From an uncultured Nocardioides sp. (GTDB lineage Bacteria; Actinomycetota; Actinomycetes; Propionibacteriales; Nocardioidaceae), in contig NZ_CANKZF010000001.1 in the NCBI RefSeq assembly GCF_947488515.1, forward strand, positions 434,001-498,000: 64,000 bases of DNA. Reading direction: 5' to 3'. The first letter of the stretch is position 1. Each line of letters begins with the position of its first letter. Below, piece after piece: positions 22,630 to 31,172 of the stretch. Both the position numbers and the translations under genes were made by a program. A model generated the notes under the pieces. The model saw nothing but the letters and a program-made list of their open reading frames with translations. It ran no database searches and was not told where the DNA came from.

Positions 22630-23864
22630 CCGATCAGGCTCTCGAGCACGGCACCGGGCACGACCCGCGCGCCGTCCCGCGCCACGTCGCGCGCGACCGC
22701 CTGGTCGCTGGTCACCACGACGACCACCCGGCCGCGGGGCTCGGTCGCCACCAGCTGACGGATCACGTCGTCGGCGATGACGCCCTCCGGGCTGAACACC
22801 ACGCGGACGCCGCGGGGCGCCGGCATCGCCGTGCGCACCGTGGACTCCGCTGCGTCGAACACCACGGTCGTCTCCGCCCCCGTCCTCGCGACCAGCGGCC
22901 CCAGCGCAGCGACCAGTCGGCTGCGCTGCGCCTCGAGGCTCGCGCTGGGCCAGCGTTGCTTGGTGACGTTGTAGCCGTCGATCACGAGTCGGGCCCGCGG
23001 CAGCGCGAGGGTCTGCTCGAGCAGCGCGGGTGTGGCCGGTGCGCTGGAGGAGGGCGCCGCCTCGACGCCTGCCAGGGCGGCCTCCACGGCATCGCCGGGA
23101 GCACCGCTGACAGCGGGGAGGGCGAGCTCGCGCCGCAGTCCCGTCGCGGCGTCGACGACCGCGTCGAGCAGGAGCCGCGCCCGGATGCTCGCGGCGTCGC
23201 GGTCGGACCGCGTCTCGCGTCGGCTGGCGGCGAGGCCCGCCTCGGCCTCCTCCAGCTGGGCGCGCAGTCGTCGTACGTCTGCCTCGGCGGTACGGGTCGC
23301 AGCCGCTGCAGCAGCCAGGGCCTCGTCCCGGGCAGCGTGGGCCTCGTCCCTCGACTGCTCGGCGGCACGCAGCACACCGCGCGCCTCGCCCAGCCTCTGG
23401 CGCAGCACCTTGTGGTCGGCCTTCGCGCGCTCGAGCTCCTCGCGGTGCTCCGCGCGTACGGCACCGAGCTCGGCCTGCAGCGCTGCCACCTGCGCGGCCA
23501 GGCGGGCGTGCTCGGCGTGGGCCTGCTCGTCGCGCTCCTCGTGCTCGTCCAGGGAGGCGGCAACCTCCGCGACGACGGACTCCCAGCCCTCGTCCCTGGC
23601 AAGCCAGGCGCGAGCGGCGGTGTCGACCGGGTCGTCCGCAGAGGCCGGCACGACCGCCACCTGCACCGCCGCGTGCTCGCGGAACGCGGCGTCGTCGAGG
23701 GCAGCCCAGATCGCCGAGCCGCCGAGCCGGGCACGGCGTACCGGCGCGAAGCCGGCGACCTTGCGGAGGGACGGCGGCATCGGTGCGACCGACGGCAGGA
23801 CCGCCGAGACCAGTGCGACCACCCGCAGGCGCAGCCGCTCCGGGAGGGCCGCTGGGTCGGTCAC
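22626..23864 (-). CDS. NYN-domain (YacP-like) RNA-binding/ribonuclease protein
   Basis: The 412-residue protein has an N-terminal helical region, a long alanine/glutamate-rich coiled coil (about 110-260), and a C-terminal PIN-like NYN domain beginning ARLVIDGYNVTKQRW near residue 300. Acidic positions are kept in the domain: VIDGYN, VVFDAAEST, and VVTSDQAVARDV. The order (coiled coil followed by NYN) is common in actinobacterial YacP-like proteins, which are predicted RNA nucleases; no substrate is known. Start GTG 23864 lies 11 bp after the zinc-ribbon gene stop. The frame is open further upstream but overlaps that gene. Confidence 0.85.
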   Translation of the reverse strand: MTDPAALPERLRLRVVALVSAVLPSVAPMPPSLRKVAGFAPVRRARLGGSAIWAALDDAAFREHAAVQVAVVPASADDPVDTAARAWLARDEGWESVVAEVAASLDEHEERDEQAHAEHARLAAQVAALQAELGAVRAEHREELERAKADHKVLRQRLGEARGVLRAAEQSRDEAHAARDEALAAAAAATRTAEADVRRLRAQLEEAEAGLAASRRETRSDRDAASIRARLLLDAVVDAATGLRRELALPAVSGAPGDAVEAALAGVEAAPSSSAPATPALLEQTLALPRARLVIDGYNVTKQRWPSASLEAQRSRLVAALGPLVARTGAETTVVFDAAESTVRTAMPAPRGVRVVFSPEGVIADDVIRQLVATEPRGRVVVVVTSDQAVARDVARDGARVVPGAVLESLIG

Positions 23865-23874
23865 CGACGTCCCG

Positions 23875-24150
23875 TCATCCGGCGGCCGGGTCGGCTGCCG
23901 TGTCCGCCGAGGCGCGATCCACGACCTCGATGGCGTCGTTGCGTCCGCACCATCGGCAGGAGACCGACTCGACGGCCTCGGAGCGCACCGTCTCCTCCTC
24001 GACCTGGTGCTCGCCCGCGAGGTCGAAGTGCCAGTACTCCGTCGTACGACGGGTGCGGGTGACGTCGAAGCGGGTGAGGTTGCCGCAGCCGCCACAACGC
24101 CACCGCTCGCCGTCGCCGGGAACGCGGAGGTCGCTGGTCAGGTCGGGCAC
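23875..24150 (-). CDS. Small zinc-ribbon protein
   Basis: The 91-residue protein contains two CxxC knuckles, CGGCGN (residues about 19-24) and CRWCGR (about 65-70), separated by a beta-rich segment. This is the arrangement of a zinc ribbon. Between them are acidic strands (EYWHFDLAGEHQVEEE). GTG 24150 is preceded by AGGAG. It heads the operon with the NYN-domain protein and the membrane protein. Function is unknown; association with a predicted RNase suggests nucleic-acid handling. Confidence 0.75.
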   Translation of the reverse strand: MPDLTSDLRVPGDGERWRCGGCGNLTRFDVTRTRRTTEYWHFDLAGEHQVEEETVRSEAVESVSCRWCGRNDAIEVVDRASADTAADPAAG

Positions 24151-24256
24151 GGAGGTCTCCTCGGTCGTCGGTAGCCGCCCCTGGTGGGCGGGCGCGGTCA
24201 GCGTAGTCCGCGCGCCGCGGCCGCGATGTCGGATCCCACGTCTAGCGTCGTCGGAC

Positions 24257-26047
24257 ATGAGCACCACCGCCCACCGCCCGACACGGGAGAGGTCCCGCTG
24301 GGAGGCGCAGCGCAGCTTCGACGAGCTGGGGCGGCCGCTGCGGGACCTGACCTTCTGCGTGGTCGACCTCGAGACGACGGGCGGTTCCGCTGCGGCCGGG
24401 TCGATGATCACGGAGATCGGCGCGGTGAAGGTCCGGGGCGGCGAGGTGCTCGGTGAGTTCCAGACGCTGGTCGACCCGCACACGGAGATCCCGGCGTTCA
24501 TCGCGGTGCTCACCGGCATCAGCAACTCCATGGTCCGCGACGCCCCTCCGATCGAGACCGCGTTGCCGGCGTTCCTGGACTTCGCGGCCGGGTGCGTCCT
24601 CGTCGCGCACAACGCGCCGTTCGACGTCGGGTTCCTCCAGCACTTCGCGCGCGAGCAGGGACGCCCGTGGCCGAAGTTCGAGGTGCTCGACACGGCCAAG
24701 CTCGCGCGGCGCGTGATCACCCGCGACGACGCCCCCAACTGCAAGCTGTCGTCGCTGGCCAAGGTGTTCGGCTCGACCACGACGCCCAACCACCGTGCGC
24801 TCTCCGACGCCCGGGCCACGGTGGACGTCCTGCACGGCCTGATGGAACGGCTCGGCGGCCTCGGCGTCCACACCCTCGAGGAGCTCCAGACGTTCTCGGC
24901 CCGGGTCAGCACCGCCCAGCGCCGCAAGCGCCACCTCGCCGAGGGCCTGCCCCACTCCCCCGGCGTCTACCTCTTCCGCGACGACCGGGCGCGCGTCCTC
25001 TACGTCGGGACCTCCAAGGACCTCCGCACCCGCGTGCGCACCTACTTCACGTCCTCGGAGACCCGGACCCGGATGGGCGAGATGGTCGGCCTCGCGGAGT
25101 CCGTGACGGGCATCGAGTGCTCGACGCCGCTCGAGGCCGAGGTGCGCGAGCTGCGGCTGATCGCCGAGCACAAGCCGAAGTACAACCGCCGTTCCCGCTT
25201 CCCCGAGAAGGTGCACTTCCTCAAGCTCACCCGCGAGGCCTGGCCGCGCCTCTCCCTCGTGCGCAAGGTGCTCGACGACGACGCGGACTACCTCGGTCCC
25301 TTCTCCTCGAAGAAGACGGCCGAGAAGTGCCTGGCCGCCCTCCACGAGACCTTCCCCGTCCGGCAGTGCAGCGGACGGCTTCCCCTCACGCCCTCCCGGT
25401 CGGCCTGCATCCTCGCCGAGATGGGACGGTGCCTGTCTCCCTGTGACGGCTCCACCGACGCCTCGACCTACGCAGCGATCGTCCGTCAGCTGCGCGACAC
25501 GCTGCTGCGCAGCCCCCACGAGGTCGTCGAGGCCATCAACCAGCGCATGACCGCACTGGCCGATCGTGAGCGCTTCGAGGAGGCCGGCATCCACCGTGAC
25601 CGGCTGGCCACCTTCGTCCGGGCCGCCGCCCGCACCCAGCGGCTCTCTGCGCTGACCCGCTGCCAGGAGATCGTCGCCGCCCGGCGGGAGGACGACGGCC
25701 GCTGGTCGGTGCACGTGGTGCGCCACGGACGCCTCGCCGCGGCCGGCGTGATCCCGCCGGGTGCCGACGCCCACCAGTACGTCCGCGAGCTCACCGCGAG
25801 CGCGGAGACCGTCAGCGGGGCGCCCGGTCCGGTGCCGGCCGCGACCGCGGAGGAGTCGGAGAAGATCCTGCGCTGGCTGGAGTCACCGGGCGTGCGCCTC
25901 GTCGACGTCGACGGCGAGTGGGTCTGTCCCCTCGGCGGCGCAGCACGCCACCTCGCGATCTACGACGCGGCCAACCAGTCCCGTCTCTCGCTGGTGCCGT
26001 TCGACGAGCAGCGCCTGCCGTCACCGGTGCACCGGCCCGTTCGGTAG
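24257..26047 (+). CDS. DEDDh exonuclease fused to a UvrC/Cho-like GIY-YIG nuclease
   Basis: The 596-residue protein joins two nucleases. Residues about 30-200 are a DNA polymerase III epsilon-type DEDDh 3'-5' exonuclease: VVDLETTGG (D, E), VLVAHNAPFDVGFL (D), and NHRALSDARATVDVL (H, D). Residues about 230-310 are a GIY-YIG domain with PHSPGVYLFRDDRARVLYVG and the Arg in TRVRTYF. The C-terminal part includes cysteine motifs as in UvrC/Cho (CILAEMGRCLSPCDG). This fusion is known in many actinobacteria and is thought to act in DNA repair. ATG 24257 follows a TAGCGT -10 hexamer (24243-24248) by 8 nt, so the message may be leaderless. Confidence 0.9.
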   Translation: MSTTAHRPTRERSRWEAQRSFDELGRPLRDLTFCVVDLETTGGSAAAGSMITEIGAVKVRGGEVLGEFQTLVDPHTEIPAFIAVLTGISNSMVRDAPPIETALPAFLDFAAGCVLVAHNAPFDVGFLQHFAREQGRPWPKFEVLDTAKLARRVITRDDAPNCKLSSLAKVFGSTTTPNHRALSDARATVDVLHGLMERLGGLGVHTLEELQTFSARVSTAQRRKRHLAEGLPHSPGVYLFRDDRARVLYVGTSKDLRTRVRTYFTSSETRTRMGEMVGLAESVTGIECSTPLEAEVRELRLIAEHKPKYNRRSRFPEKVHFLKLTREAWPRLSLVRKVLDDDADYLGPFSSKKTAEKCLAALHETFPVRQCSGRLPLTPSRSACILAEMGRCLSPCDGSTDASTYAAIVRQLRDTLLRSPHEVVEAINQRMTALADRERFEEAGIHRDRLATFVRAAARTQRLSALTRCQEIVAARREDDGRWSVHVVRHGRLAAAGVIPPGADAHQYVRELTASAETVSGAPGPVPAATAEESEKILRWLESPGVRLVDVDGEWVCPLGGAARHLAIYDAANQSRLSLVPFDEQRLPSPVHRPVR

Positions 26048-26050
26048 CCG

Positions 26051-26087
26051 TTGGTCGAGGAGGGCGCCCAGCGCCCGTCGCGAGACC
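26051..26087. terminator. Hairpin between convergent genes, terminator-like repeat
   Basis: GGGCGC (26062-26067) and GCGCCC (26071-26076) form a short stem with a CCA loop, flanked by GGTCGAG and CGAGACC, which are imperfect inverted arms. It sits between the convergent nuclease and AsnC-domain genes. Similar GGTCGAG/CGAGACC hairpins are, from memory, scattered in Nocardioides intergenic regions. Confidence 0.5.
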
Positions 26088-26366
26088 TCAGTCGAGCCCG
26101 ATGCTGAACGCCGACTCCAGGTCGTGCTTGGAGTAGGTGCGGAAGGCGATGTGCGTCTCGGTCTCGGTGACGCCCTCGACCTTGTTGAGCCGGTCGGCGA
26201 CGACCGAGGCGACGTCCTCGTGCTCCCGCACCCGGACGAGGGCGATGAGGTCGATCTGCCCGGTCACCGAGTAGACCTCGCTCACCCCGTCGAGGGACGC
26301 GATCGCCTCCGCGACCTCGGGGATGCGCGCGACGTCGGCCTTCACGAAGACGATGGCGGTGATCAT
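26088..26366 (-). CDS. Stand-alone Lrp/AsnC ligand-binding (RAM) domain protein
   Basis: The 92-residue protein is only the effector domain of Lrp/AsnC regulators: MITAIVFVKADVARI, then EVAEAIASLDGVSEVYSVTGQ, GQIDLIALVRVREHEDV and a C-terminal VTETETHIAFRTYSK strand. There is no helix-turn-helix. Such stand-alone RAM domain proteins form dimers or higher oligomers that bind amino acids. Whether this one modulates a DNA-binding Lrp protein is unknown. A TAGCGT -10 element (minus, 26373-26378) ends 6 nt before the ATG. Confidence 0.87.
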   Translation of the reverse strand: MITAIVFVKADVARIPEVAEAIASLDGVSEVYSVTGQIDLIALVRVREHEDVASVVADRLNKVEGVTETETHIAFRTYSKHDLESAFSIGLD

Positions 26367-26417
26367 GGGGCCACGCTATCGCTGGATCTTCCCGCTCGCG
26401 CCGATCGGTCGGACCCA

Positions 26418-26435
26418 CTAGTCCTTTATGACTAG
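26418..26435. promoter_or_regulatory. CTAGTC-type site D, upstream of the secreted repeat protein
   Basis: CTAGTC (26418-26423) and GACTAG (26430-26435) are perfect inverted half sites with a 6-bp spacer, the same spacer length as site B. TAGCGT at 26475-26480 is a plausible -10, 59 bp from the start of CACTAGTC, about two helical turns less than at sites A and B. The start codon is 85 bp downstream. Confidence 0.6.
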
Positions 26436-26520
26436 CAGGAGGTCGTTTCCTCTCCGCGGGCAGCTCGCCCCACCTAGCGTGACCGGGTCTGAGCCAACCC
26501 AAGCAGGGGGAGATTCCGGG

Positions 26521-29500
26521 ATGTTGCGATTTGACCGCAAGCGAGCGGCCGCGGGCGGGAGCCTGACCGCCGTGGCAGCGCTCGTGCTGACGGCACTGGC
26601 GCCCATGACGGCTGCCAACGCAGTCCCCCCGGCGCAACCCGTCAGCCTCTCGAACCAGCAGCCCGACGGGTCCACCGTCGTCCTGTCGTGGCAGCACGCG
26701 GCGGCCGCCGTCCGCTACGACGTGCAGGTGGACGACAACGCGGCGTTCTCCAGCCCCGAGGTGTCCGCGAGCACGGTGAGCAACAGCTACGTGCCGACGG
26801 TCAACCTCCGCCCGGGCGTCCAGTACTGGCGCGTCCAGGCCTTCTCCAACCTCGGCGAGGGCTCGGGCTGGGTCGAGGCCACGCTCGCCAAGGTGGCGGT
26901 CGAGGTGCCGGTGCTGGTCAGCCCCGCCAACGGCGTCAACCTCACGCAGCCCAACGACCCGCCCCTGATGCGCTGGAACCCCTCGCCCGGCGCCGTGACC
27001 TACCTCGTCGAGGTCGACGACAACAGTGACTTCGTCGGCTCCAAGACCGTCGAGACCCGCAGCACGTCGATGGTGTGGCCCGACCCGCTCACGAGCGGCG
27101 ACTGGTTCTGGCGCGTCGTCGCCACGAAGGAGAACCCCGCCAACGCGGGCCTCCCCTTCCGCTCGCAGGCGAGCGAGGCCCGCTCGTTCGACATCACGCC
27201 GATCGCCGCCCCCGTGCTCACGTCCCCGCCGAGCAACCCCGACTTCGAGCTCCAGGACGTCGTCCTGGACTGGGAGCCGGTGCCCGGCGCGGTGTCGTAC
27301 GAGGTCGAGGTGGCGACCAACACCGACTTCTCGGACGGCTCCCGCATCGACCGACGCAGCGGCATCCTCGGCACGCGCTACACGCCGGCGATCACCTACG
27401 ACAACAACCAGTACTACTGGCGGGTGCGCGCCTACGACACGGCCAACCAGCCGACGCCATGGAGCGCCGCGCGCTACGACTTCAACCGCACCTGGCCGCA
27501 CCGGCCGGAGGCCGTCTACCCGGCGGCGGCCGGGATCGAGGACGTCCCGGCACCCCTCTACTTCCAGTGGACCTCGGTCCCGCACGCCTCGGAGTACGAG
27601 CTCCAGGTCGGCACCCAGGAGAACTTCAGCGTCGGGACCTACCACTCCTGCCGCACCGCCGGCACGACGTACACCCCCGGCATGTTCGCCATCAACAGCA
27701 ACGGCCAGCCCACGCCGTTCCGGGAGAACGAGGACTGCGAGCCGGAGATCGGCGACATCAACTACTGGCGCGTGCGTCCCCTCGACCGCCCCTTCAGCAA
27801 GCCGGGTGACGTCCCCGGCGTCCAGGGGATCTTCTCCGAGACCCAGGCCTTCCGCTACCTGCCCGAGGTCATCACCGACATGACCCCCACCCTGGGTCAG
27901 ACGGTCGACGTGCCCACCCTGCGGTGGACCCCGGGCCTCGGCACGGACGCCTACACCGTGACGATCAAGAAGGCAAACGGCGAGACCGTCAAGACGGTGA
28001 CGACCTCCGCCACCTCCTACACCTACGACGGCACAGAAAAGCTCCCGGCCGGCTCCTACCGCTGGTCGATCCAGGCGTCGTCGATCCGTGGGCCGAGCTC
28101 GCTCATCTACCACAACGAGTTCACGATCAGCGGCAACGTGCCTGCCAGCGCCTCCCCGGCGCTCACCCCCCTGACCCCGGCGCCGTCCACCACAGGAATC
28201 AAGGGAGCGCCCGAGCTGACATGGGCCCCGATGGCGGGAGCGGCGTACTACAAGGTGTTCGTCGGCAACGCCACGGACACCAACCAGGTCTGGTTCGGCA
28301 GCGCGTACAACAACCTCTTCAGCGCGGCGGTGCCGTACCCGTCCATGACGGAGATCTCCAAGCGCCTGATGCTGTCCGGCACCTACGACTGGCAGGTCGA
28401 GGCCTACAACTCCAGCAACGTCCGCATCGGGACCGGCCCGGAGGGCCGCTTCACGGTCCAGCCGATCGCCGCCGCGACCGGCCACTCCGTGGCGATAGGC
28501 GGCCAGCAGCTCGACGCCAACTACACCGGCCAGAAGAACCCGTGCACCCAGTCGACGGGCGGCTGCACGGTGCCCACGACCCCTGTCATCAAGTGGGACC
28601 CGGACCCGCGCGTGGCCTGGTACATGGTCTACGTCAGCGAGGACGCCAGCTTCACCAACCTCCTCGAGCCCGGCAACATGATCCCGGCGACGAACAACTC
28701 GATGTACGCGCCGGCGCTCGACAACGACGACCACACCTACGGCGACAACCAGGCCGGCAAGGCGTACTTCTGGTACATCAGGCCGTGCCGCGCCGCGCTC
28801 GACTGCGGACCCGACCCGGTGTCGACGATCGACAAGGCGCAGGGCACCTTCATCAAGCGCTCCCCCGCGGTCACCGGGCTGGAGAGCAGCTCCGGCGCCG
28901 GCGGTGAGATCAGCTTCAGCTGGGACGACTACTGGGACAGCAACCAGGCCTACACCTGGCCCCAGACCGGGGAGAAGGGTCCCCAGGCGGCCAAGCAGTA
29001 CCGCATCGAGGTGTCGGTCAACGGCACCTTGGTGGAGTCCACCCTGGTCGACCAGACGACCTTCACCTCGCCGTCGCGGCTCTACCCGGAGGGGGCGCTG
29101 ACCTGGCGCGTCCAGGCCGTCGACTCCGACGACAACGGACTCACGTGGTCCGCGGTCGAGACGGTCACCAAGGCCTCCCCGCGCATCGTGCCGACGTCTC
29201 CGGCCGGCTCCGAGGTGGTCCTCGGCACCACGCCGCTGCGCTGGCCGGCGCAGGCGTTCGCGTCGTCGTACGACGTCCAGGTCGCGCGTGACGACGACAC
29301 CACCTTCGCGAGCGGCAGCCTCGTCGTCGACCGCTCGGGCATCCAGACGACGGCGCTGACGCCCAACGTGCCGATCCCGGCGAGCGACAACTTCTACGTC
29401 TGGCGCGTGCGCAAGACCGACGCGTCGGGCAACAAGGGACCGTGGTCCGTCCCGGCACGGTTCAAGGTGGCGCCGGCGACGATGTCCCCGATCGCCCCGA

Positions 29501-31122
29501 CCACCGGCGTGAGCGTCCCGCCGAACGGCGCGGTCATCCAGTGGACTGCGGTGCCCTCGGCCACCCGGTACACGATCACCGCGCGGCCCACGAGCGGCGC
29601 GTCCGTGTCCGCCAACACGGTGGGCACGTCCTGGGCGCCCACCTCGTTCCTCACGGTAGGGACCTGGACCTGGACGGCGGTGGCCTACGACGCCAACGAC
29701 AAGCAGGTCGGCACCACCTCCTCGTCGTTCAGCGTGGACTCGCAGATCCAGGCGGTCCAGGCACCCGGCGTCGAGTCGCCGGAGGGCACGGGCGTCGGCA
29801 AGACGCTGACGAGCCGTCCTCCGCAGTGGAACGTCGCCGGTGTCGAGACCACCTACCAGTGGTTGGTCGACGGGCAGGCTCCGTGGTCCGCGACCGGGAC
29901 CACCTACACGATCACGGCCAACGACTACGGCAAGGCGATCTCCCTGCGGGTGACCGGCAAGAAGGCCGGCTACCTCGACGGGACGTCCACCAGCTCGTCG
30001 CTGACGGTGACGTCGGGCGACTCCGTCAACAACCTGACCCGCCCCACCATCTCGGGGTCACCCACGGTCGGCAGCTTCCTGACCGCCAACCCGGGCACGT
30101 GGTCCGGCAACTACACCACCAGCGTGCAGTGGATGAGGGATGGCCAACCGATCGCGGGAGCCACCAACGGCAACTACGTGGTGGCCGAGGTGGACGGTGG
30201 ACGGTCTATCACCGTCCGGGTAACCGCGAAGGTCTCGGGCTACTCCGACGGTGTCGCGACCTCGGAGCCGCTCGTCATCCAGACCCTGCAGGCCAGCGCC
30301 GCCGTCACGGTGTCCGCACCCTCCGGCGCCGGCGTTGGGTCCGCGCTAACCCTGACGGCGCCCGTCTGGAACCAGTCCGACGTGACCACGAGCTACGTGT
30401 GGCTCCGCGACGGACAGCAGCAGTGGCTGAGCACCGGAACCATCTACACGATCACCCCCGACGACGTCGGGAGGGTCATCTCCGTCATGGCCACCGGCAA
30501 GAAGCCGGGCTTCCCCGATGCTAAGTCAGTAAGCAACGGAGTGGCCGGCACCTCGGGATCAGCGCCGCAGGTGGTGAGCGCGCCCACCATCAAGGGCACG
30601 CCCGTGATCGGGCAGACTCTCAGTGTCGACACCGGGACGTGGAGCGTCAACAACCTCACCTTCACCTACGCCTGGATGCGCAACGGCGTCCCGGTGCCCG
30701 GTGCTACGAGTGGCGCCTACACGATCACGACTGCCGACGCGGCGTCCGGGCTCTCCGTGCAGGTGGTCGCGAGCACGCGCGGCCGAGCGGACGGGATCGC
30801 CGTCACGGCGCCTGTCTCGGTGCCCCAGATCGCCTCCAAGACGTCCCTCTCCGTGCTGCCCTCCCCGCTGACGAAGCAGCAGCGCGGCAAGCTGACGATC
30901 ACGGTGGCGGCACCCGGGGTCGCGTCGCCCCTCGGCACCTTGCTGGTCAAGGACGGCAAGAAGACCCTGAAGAAGCTCACGCTCGCCACCAAGCACAAGG
31001 GCGTGCTCACGTTCAAGCTGCCCAAGCTCAAGAAGGGCAAGCACAAGCTCTCGGTCGTCTACTCCGGCAACGCCGTCGTGAAGACGTCCAAGGCCAGGTT
31101 GGTCGTCAAGGTCGGCCGCTGA
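26521..31122 (+). CDS. Large secreted multi-repeat (FnIII/Ig-like) protein
   Basis: The 1533-residue protein has a signal peptide (about 1-34, ending NA) and no membrane anchor, LPxTG motif or catalytic motif. Residues about 35-1080 are ten or so fibronectin-III-like repeats with recurring patterns such as VLSWQHAAAAVRYDVQVDD, W-x-VQA and YYWRVRAYD. Residues about 1085-1440 are roughly four Ig-like repeats with TW-x-W-RDGQ and ITANDYGKAISLRVTGKKAG. The last 95 residues form a lysine-rich Ig-like domain (KGKHKLSVVYSGN). Such proteins act as adhesins or matrix components. AGGGGGAG precedes the ATG. The CTAGTC site shared with the Tad genes suggests co-expression with Flp pili. Confidence 0.8.
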   Translation: MLRFDRKRAAAGGSLTAVAALVLTALAPMTAANAVPPAQPVSLSNQQPDGSTVVLSWQHAAAAVRYDVQVDDNAAFSSPEVSASTVSNSYVPTVNLRPGVQYWRVQAFSNLGEGSGWVEATLAKVAVEVPVLVSPANGVNLTQPNDPPLMRWNPSPGAVTYLVEVDDNSDFVGSKTVETRSTSMVWPDPLTSGDWFWRVVATKENPANAGLPFRSQASEARSFDITPIAAPVLTSPPSNPDFELQDVVLDWEPVPGAVSYEVEVATNTDFSDGSRIDRRSGILGTRYTPAITYDNNQYYWRVRAYDTANQPTPWSAARYDFNRTWPHRPEAVYPAAAGIEDVPAPLYFQWTSVPHASEYELQVGTQENFSVGTYHSCRTAGTTYTPGMFAINSNGQPTPFRENEDCEPEIGDINYWRVRPLDRPFSKPGDVPGVQGIFSETQAFRYLPEVITDMTPTLGQTVDVPTLRWTPGLGTDAYTVTIKKANGETVKTVTTSATSYTYDGTEKLPAGSYRWSIQASSIRGPSSLIYHNEFTISGNVPASASPALTPLTPAPSTTGIKGAPELTWAPMAGAAYYKVFVGNATDTNQVWFGSAYNNLFSAAVPYPSMTEISKRLMLSGTYDWQVEAYNSSNVRIGTGPEGRFTVQPIAAATGHSVAIGGQQLDANYTGQKNPCTQSTGGCTVPTTPVIKWDPDPRVAWYMVYVSEDASFTNLLEPGNMIPATNNSMYAPALDNDDHTYGDNQAGKAYFWYIRPCRAALDCGPDPVSTIDKAQGTFIKRSPAVTGLESSSGAGGEISFSWDDYWDSNQAYTWPQTGEKGPQAAKQYRIEVSVNGTLVESTLVDQTTFTSPSRLYPEGALTWRVQAVDSDDNGLTWSAVETVTKASPRIVPTSPAGSEVVLGTTPLRWPAQAFASSYDVQVARDDDTTFASGSLVVDRSGIQTTALTPNVPIPASDNFYVWRVRKTDASGNKGPWSVPARFKVAPATMSPIAPTTGVSVPPNGAVIQWTAVPSATRYTITARPTSGASVSANTVGTSWAPTSFLTVGTWTWTAVAYDANDKQVGTTSSSFSVDSQIQAVQAPGVESPEGTGVGKTLTSRPPQWNVAGVETTYQWLVDGQAPWSATGTTYTITANDYGKAISLRVTGKKAGYLDGTSTSSSLTVTSGDSVNNLTRPTISGSPTVGSFLTANPGTWSGNYTTSVQWMRDGQPIAGATNGNYVVAEVDGGRSITVRVTAKVSGYSDGVATSEPLVIQTLQASAAVTVSAPSGAGVGSALTLTAPVWNQSDVTTSYVWLRDGQQQWLSTGTIYTITPDDVGRVISVMATGKKPGFPDAKSVSNGVAGTSGSAPQVVSAPTIKGTPVIGQTLSVDTGTWSVNNLTFTYAWMRNGVPVPGATSGAYTITTADAASGLSVQVVASTRGRADGIAVTAPVSVPQIASKTSLSVLPSPLTKQQRGKLTITVAAPGVASPLGTLLVKDGKKTLKKLTLATKHKGVLTFKLPKLKKGKHKLSVVYSGNAVVKTSKARLVVKVGR

Positions 31123-31138
31123 CCGGCGAGCCGGCACG

Positions 31139-31172
31139 GGTCACGGCGGGGGGATAGTCTCCCGCCGTGACC
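31139..31172 (+). terminator. Hairpin ending the large gene and spanning the next start codon
   Basis: GGTCACGGCGGG (31139-31150) and CCCGCCGTGACC (31161-31172) are perfect 12-nt arms around GGGATAGTCT. The 3' arm contains the GTG start of the next gene and the loop contains its -10-like element. It may terminate the upstream transcript; a transcript initiating at the downstream gene would lack the 5' arm. Confidence 0.55.

Noticed and set aside
25960..28734. 924-residue minus-strand open frame opposite the secreted repeat protein
   Set aside because: It covers the start of the AsnC-domain gene and the 3' side of another gene in other frames and has no domain; the plus frame has a signal peptide and FnIII-like repeats.
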